DNA of 64,000 nt from Hoeflea algicola (GTDB lineage Bacteria > Pseudomonadota > Alphaproteobacteria > Rhizobiales > Rhizobiaceae). Below are positions 60,573 to 64,000 of this stretch, piece by piece (position 1 is the stretch's first letter; each line of letters opens with the position of its first letter). Location of the stretch: NCBI RefSeq assembly GCF_026619415.1, contig NZ_JAOVZR010000001.1:2170001-2234000 (forward strand). Reading direction: 5' to 3'. The position numbers were made by a program, and so were the translations under genes. Below the pieces are notes generated by a model. It saw only the letters and a list, made by a program, of their open reading frames with translations. It did no database searches and was not told the DNA's origin.

Positions 60573-61040
60573 TTACTCCTTCGCCGCATCTGCGGTTCGA
60601 CCATTGTCCAGAAAACGCTCCATCAGCGGATCCGGCAGCCTTCGCGCCCGTCCAGATCCGTTGATCACCGCAACCGTGACCGAAGCCGTAGCGAGCAAAT
60701 CGCCTTCGCGGCTTATGCTCTGCTCAAGCTGCATGCGCGCGCCGCGCACCTCCGCCGGTTTGGTGCGAATCGTCAGCACATCATCCATACGCGCCGGCGA
60801 CCTGAAATCGATTTCCATTCTCCGCACCACAAAGGCCACGGCATCGACCGGATCGGCGCCTTTATGCAACGCGCCCTGCGAAACCCCAAGCAGCCGGATA
60901 TAATCGGTCCGCCCACGCTCGAAGAAATGCAGATAGCGCGCATGATAGACAAAACCGGAAAAATCCGTGTCCTCGTAATACACCCGCTGGGTCAGCTCAT
61001 GGCCACCATCGTCGAGCTTGCCCGATAGGGGTGTGTTCAT
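60573..61040 (-). CDS. ybgC: Tol-Pal associated acyl-CoA thioesterase YbgC
   Basis: A 155-residue hotdog-fold thioesterase. The active-site aspartate lies in YYEDTDFSGFVYHARYLHFFERGR, typical of YbgC, and the rest is one hotdog domain. The ATG at 61040 (MNTPLSG) is chosen over 61094. It is the first of the tol cluster here and is divergent from sqdB by 131 bases. Confidence 0.9.
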   Translation of the reverse strand: MNTPLSGKLDDGGHELTQRVYYEDTDFSGFVYHARYLHFFERGRTDYIRLLGVSQGALHKGADPVDAVAFVVRRMEIDFRSPARMDDVLTIRTKPAEVRGARMQLEQSISREGDLLATASVTVAVINGSGRARRLPDPLMERFLDNGRTADAAKE

Positions 61041-61171
61041 TTTCAGCCGTCCCACTTGCTCTAAATCGAAATGAGGCGGTTGCGAAAGCCACATCCCTTT
61101 GATCCAATCGTCGTTCTGTCATAAATCCGATCTATCAAGATTGAAACCACGTCGGCACAGGAGAATTTTGA

Positions 61172-62392
61172 ATGAAAATTGCAATCATGGGCGGCGACGG
61201 TTTCGTTGGCTGGCCGACTTCACTGCACCTCTCCAATGCCGGACATGAGGTCCACATCATCGACAACCTGTCGCGTCGCTGGATCGACACCGAACTCGGT
61301 GTCCAGTCACTCACACCGATGGATTCGATCCAGGAACGGACCCGCATCTGGCACGCAGAAACCGGCCGCAAGATCCATTTCCATCTCATCGATATGGCGC
61401 GTGACTATGACGTATTGAAGAACTGGCTCGCAGAAGAGCGTCCTGATGCCATCGTGCATTTCGCCGAACAGCGCGCCGCACCGTACTCGATGAAGAGCGA
61501 CCGTCACAAGAATTACACGGTCAACAACAACGTCAATGCCACCCACAATCTGCTCAACGCCATGGTGGAGATCGATCTCGATGCCCATCTGGTGCATCTG
61601 GGCACCATGGGTGTCTATGGCTATTCCACGGTCGGTGCAGCCATTCCCGAAGGCTATCTGCCGGTCGGCATCGAGACCATGGACGGCGAGACGGTCAAAC
61701 AGGACATTCTCTATCCGGCCAATCCCGGCTCGATCTACCACATGACCAAATGCCTCGATCAGTTGATTTTCCAGTTCTACGCCAAGAACGACAATCTGCG
61801 CATCACCGACCTGCATCAGGGCATTGTCTGGGGCACACACACCGACCAGACCCGGCGCCATGAGCAACTGGTCAACCGGTTTGATTATGACGGCGACTAC
61901 GGCACCGTGCTCAACCGCTTTCTCATTCAGGCAGCCATCGGCTATCCGCTCACCGTGCACGGCACCGGCGGTCAGACCCGCGCCTTCATTCACATTCAGG
62001 ACTCGGTGCGTTGCATCGAAATCGCGCTCAACAATCCGCCGGAAGCCGGATCGAAAGTGGAAATCTTCAACCAGATGACCGAGACCCATCGGGTCCGTGA
62101 TCTGGCTGAAATGATTGCCGGCATGACCGGCGCCGAAATCGCCTGGTTGCCAAACCCGCGCAAGGAAGCCGCGGAAAACGATCTGGTAGTTCACAACGAG
62201 AAATTCCTCGAACTGGGACTTGAGCCGACCACACTGAAGGAAGGCCTTCTCGAAGAAGTCGTCGATGTTGCCAAGAAGTTCGCTTACCGGGTCGATCGGA
62301 CGCGGGTTCCGGCAGTATCGGCATGGACCAAGGACATCGCCAGCTCGATTAATCGCGATCCAGAAGGCAAGAAGCTCAAATCAGTTTCATGA
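61172..62392 (+). CDS. sqdB: UDP-sulfoquinovose synthase
   Basis: A 406-residue short-chain-dehydrogenase-fold enzyme making UDP-sulfoquinovose from UDP-glucose and sulfite. The NAD loop is MGGDGFVGWPTSLHL near residue 6, the catalytic tyrosine-lysine is in SIYHMTK near 190, and the substrate motif HLGTMGVYGYS precedes it. First gene of the sulfolipid operon, overlapping the next by four bases. Length matches bacterial SqdB. Confidence 0.94.
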   Translation: MKIAIMGGDGFVGWPTSLHLSNAGHEVHIIDNLSRRWIDTELGVQSLTPMDSIQERTRIWHAETGRKIHFHLIDMARDYDVLKNWLAEERPDAIVHFAEQRAAPYSMKSDRHKNYTVNNNVNATHNLLNAMVEIDLDAHLVHLGTMGVYGYSTVGAAIPEGYLPVGIETMDGETVKQDILYPANPGSIYHMTKCLDQLIFQFYAKNDNLRITDLHQGIVWGTHTDQTRRHEQLVNRFDYDGDYGTVLNRFLIQAAIGYPLTVHGTGGQTRAFIHIQDSVRCIEIALNNPPEAGSKVEIFNQMTETHRVRDLAEMIAGMTGAEIAWLPNPRKEAAENDLVVHNEKFLELGLEPTTLKEGLLEEVVDVAKKFAYRVDRTRVPAVSAWTKDIASSINRDPEGKKLKSVS

Positions 62393-63264
62393 GCAGCGCC
62401 AGCCGCCTTCCCTCATCCGGCCTGACTGCGAACAAACCCGCAGTCAGCCATCGCGCCTATGTCACGCTTGTCACCAACGCGGACTACGCCATGGGCGCGC
62501 TGGCGCTTGCCCGGTCGATCAAACTTGCCGGCGCGGAAGCCGACATCGTCGTTCTGCACACCGGCGGTGTCGACGCCTCAGTGCTGACACCGCTGTCAGA
62601 TCTTGGCTGCCGGCTGGTCCAGACCGAGTTACTGGACACATGCGATGCGTTCAATGAGCGGCATGCGCGCGGCAGACTTCACGCCAACGCCCCCTTCACC
62701 AAGGGGCGCAAGCCGGCGTTTCACTCACCGCTCGATAATTTCTGCAAGCTCCGGCTCTGGCAACTGACCGAGTATCAGTCCTGCGTCTTCATCGACGCGG
62801 ATGCGCTTGTGTTGCGCAATATCGACAAGCTGTTCGACTATCCCGAATTCGCCGCGGCCCCCAATGTCTACGAGACACTCAAGGATTTTCACCGGCTCAA
62901 TTCCGGCGTGTTCGTCGCTCGTCCGTCTGCAGAGACCTTTGGCTCCATGCTGAAAATGCTGGACCAGCCGGATACATTCTGGCGGCGCACCGACCAGACA
63001 TTCCTGCAGACATTCTTCCACGACTGGCATGGTCTGCCGGTCACCATGAACATGCTGCAATATGTCTGGTTCAACCTGCCGGACCTGTGGGACTGGAAAC
63101 AGATCGGTGTGCTGCATTATCAATACGAAAAGCCCTGGGAAAAAGACCATCCCCGATCAGCAGAACTCAAACCGCTGATTGATCTCTGGCATGCCTTCCA
63201 CACCGGCGACAACATTCCCGATATCGCTTCTCTTGCAAACCCGACAGAGTCAGCTGTCGCATGA
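62389..63264 (+). CDS. sqdD: Glycosyltransferase family 8, SqdD
   Basis: A 291-residue GT8 (glycogenin-like) glycosyltransferase. The DxD metal motif is FIDADALVLRNIDKLFD near residue 133, and the LNSGVFVARPS segment near 170 is typical. In the sqdB-sqdD-sqdC order of Rhodobacter and rhizobia it works in sulfolipid formation. It overlaps sqdB by four bases and its TGA overlaps the sqdC ATG. Confidence 0.88.
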   Translation: MSSASRLPSSGLTANKPAVSHRAYVTLVTNADYAMGALALARSIKLAGAEADIVVLHTGGVDASVLTPLSDLGCRLVQTELLDTCDAFNERHARGRLHANAPFTKGRKPAFHSPLDNFCKLRLWQLTEYQSCVFIDADALVLRNIDKLFDYPEFAAAPNVYETLKDFHRLNSGVFVARPSAETFGSMLKMLDQPDTFWRRTDQTFLQTFFHDWHGLPVTMNMLQYVWFNLPDLWDWKQIGVLHYQYEKPWEKDHPRSAELKPLIDLWHAFHTGDNIPDIASLANPTESAVA

Positions 63265-64000
63265 GAGCGCTGGTCTCCGGCGGCACAGGCCTGGTCGGGC
63301 GCTATATCGTCGAGACGTTGCTCGACGCAGGCTACGAGATAATTATTGGCGGACGGACGAAGCCGGCTGATGACCTGTTTACAAGCGACCTGGAATTCCG
63401 CCCGCTCAGCCTCGAGCCTGACCAAAACAGCAAGGCATTGTTTTCCGGTGTCGACGTATTCATTCATGCCGCTTTTCAACACCTGCCCGGCCGCTACCGT
63501 GACGGCGAAGGCGATGACCCGGCAGGGTTCCGCCGCATCAATCTCGATGGATCGGTGCGGCTGTTCGAGGCTGCGAAACAGGCGGGCGTTGACCGCACGG
63601 TCTTTCTGTCGAGCCGCGCAGTCTATGATGGCGTCGCTGTGGGAACGCCACTGGTCGAAACACTGAAGTTGCAGCCGGGCTCGCTCTACGGAGAAATCAA
63701 GCTTCTGGGGGAACAGGCACTCGCCAGATTGAACGATCCGCATTTTACCACGTCGAGTTTGAGATTGACCGGTGTCTATGGCGACCTGCGCCCGAACAAG
63801 TGGGACAGCCTATTTGCCGATTATCTGGCGGGGAAAGAAATGGCACCGCGCGCGGGTTCGGAAGTCCACGGTCGCGATGCCGGACAGGCAGTGCGGTTGA
63901 TGCTGGAGATAGAACCCTCGCTCATTGGTGGCGAGACTTTCAATGTCTCGGATCTGATTGCCGATACCCGAAGCATCCTCGCGCCCCTGCATCGATCCTG
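63261..64000 (+). CDS. sqdC: SqdC-like NAD-dependent epimerase, truncated by window
   Basis: The first 246 codons of a short-chain dehydrogenase/epimerase; the frame is still open at the window end. It begins MRALVSGGTGLVGRYIVE (GxxGxxG loop), has SLYGEIKLLGEQA (YxxxK) near residue 145, and a C-terminal substrate part in progress. The ATG overlaps the sqdD stop (ATGA). It completes the sqdB-sqdD-sqdC operon. Confidence 0.85.
   Translation, partial: MRALVSGGTGLVGRYIVETLLDAGYEIIIGGRTKPADDLFTSDLEFRPLSLEPDQNSKALFSGVDVFIHAAFQHLPGRYRDGEGDDPAGFRRINLDGSVRLFEAAKQAGVDRTVFLSSRAVYDGVAVGTPLVETLKLQPGSLYGEIKLLGEQALARLNDPHFTTSSLRLTGVYGDLRPNKWDSLFADYLAGKEMAPRAGSEVHGRDAGQAVRLMLEIEPSLIGGETFNVSDLIADTRSILAPLHRS

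Overview
The window looks like chromosome of an alphaproteobacterium of the order Hyphomicrobiales (Rhizobiales), probably a Rhizobiaceae/Phyllobacteriaceae member of the Hoeflea type; the genus is a guess. The evidence is the CtrA cell-cycle set (ctrA, chpT, sciP, GANTC methylation sites), eipA, Omp25/31-type porins, the order ybgC-tolQRAB-pal-cpoB-tilS-ftsH-glmM, and a sqdB-sqdD-sqdC sulfolipid cluster.

Region 1 (0.3-9.3 kb) is a catabolic module. A leftward block (hydantoinase/oxoprolinase hyuA-hyuB, a TIM-barrel isomerase, a TetR regulator, a class II aldolase) diverges from a NitT/TauT-type ABC importer. A 10-bp palindrome lies between the two arms. Region 2 (10-21.5 kb) is accessory and metabolic. 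It holds a BASS-type symporter with a LysR regulator, a tripartite tricarboxylate transporter (tctA, tctB, tctC) with a fumarylacetoacetase-family enzyme and an alpha/beta hydrolase, a divergent FCD/GntR regulator with TauE/SafE exporter, a ketopantoate-reductase-like enzyme, and a close mandelate racemase homologue with an altered base (Arg166). It ends in a dead IS3 transposase tail and a tRNA-Met(CAU) gene.

Region 3 (22.8-35.3 kb) is mostly core: a Gfo/Idh/MocA oxidoreductase, mnmA, then the CtrA neighbourhood (sciP, a PqiA-like gene, GNAT, fliJ, ctrA, a lone receiver protein, chpT, eipA), a coiled-coil membrane protein, a SpoU methyltransferase, rluD and rpoH. Region 4 (35.4-39.9 kb) is a small accessory insert bounded by palindromic repeats. 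It carries a Shedu-type nuclease gene (DUF4263) overlapping a HEPN/AbiV-like gene, then a zinc-peptidase lipoprotein; this pair is the best candidate for an under-described system.

Region 5 (39.9-64 kb) is core again: purA, serA/serC, two tandem outer-membrane barrel genes, glmM, ftsH, tilS, the Tol-Pal operon (with a methionine aminopeptidase gene inserted between ybgC and tolQ), and the sulfoquinovosyl lipid genes sqdB, sqdD and a sqdC cut by the window end.

Four genes (hyuA, a pqiA-like gene, a coiled-coil gene and rpoH) are each broken by what looks like a one-base indel. Two of these are six-base A/T runs where seven would restore the protein. Read errors, real mutations or slippage could explain them, and raw reads are needed to decide. 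Many long open frames here are antisense shadows of high-GC genes and are left out.
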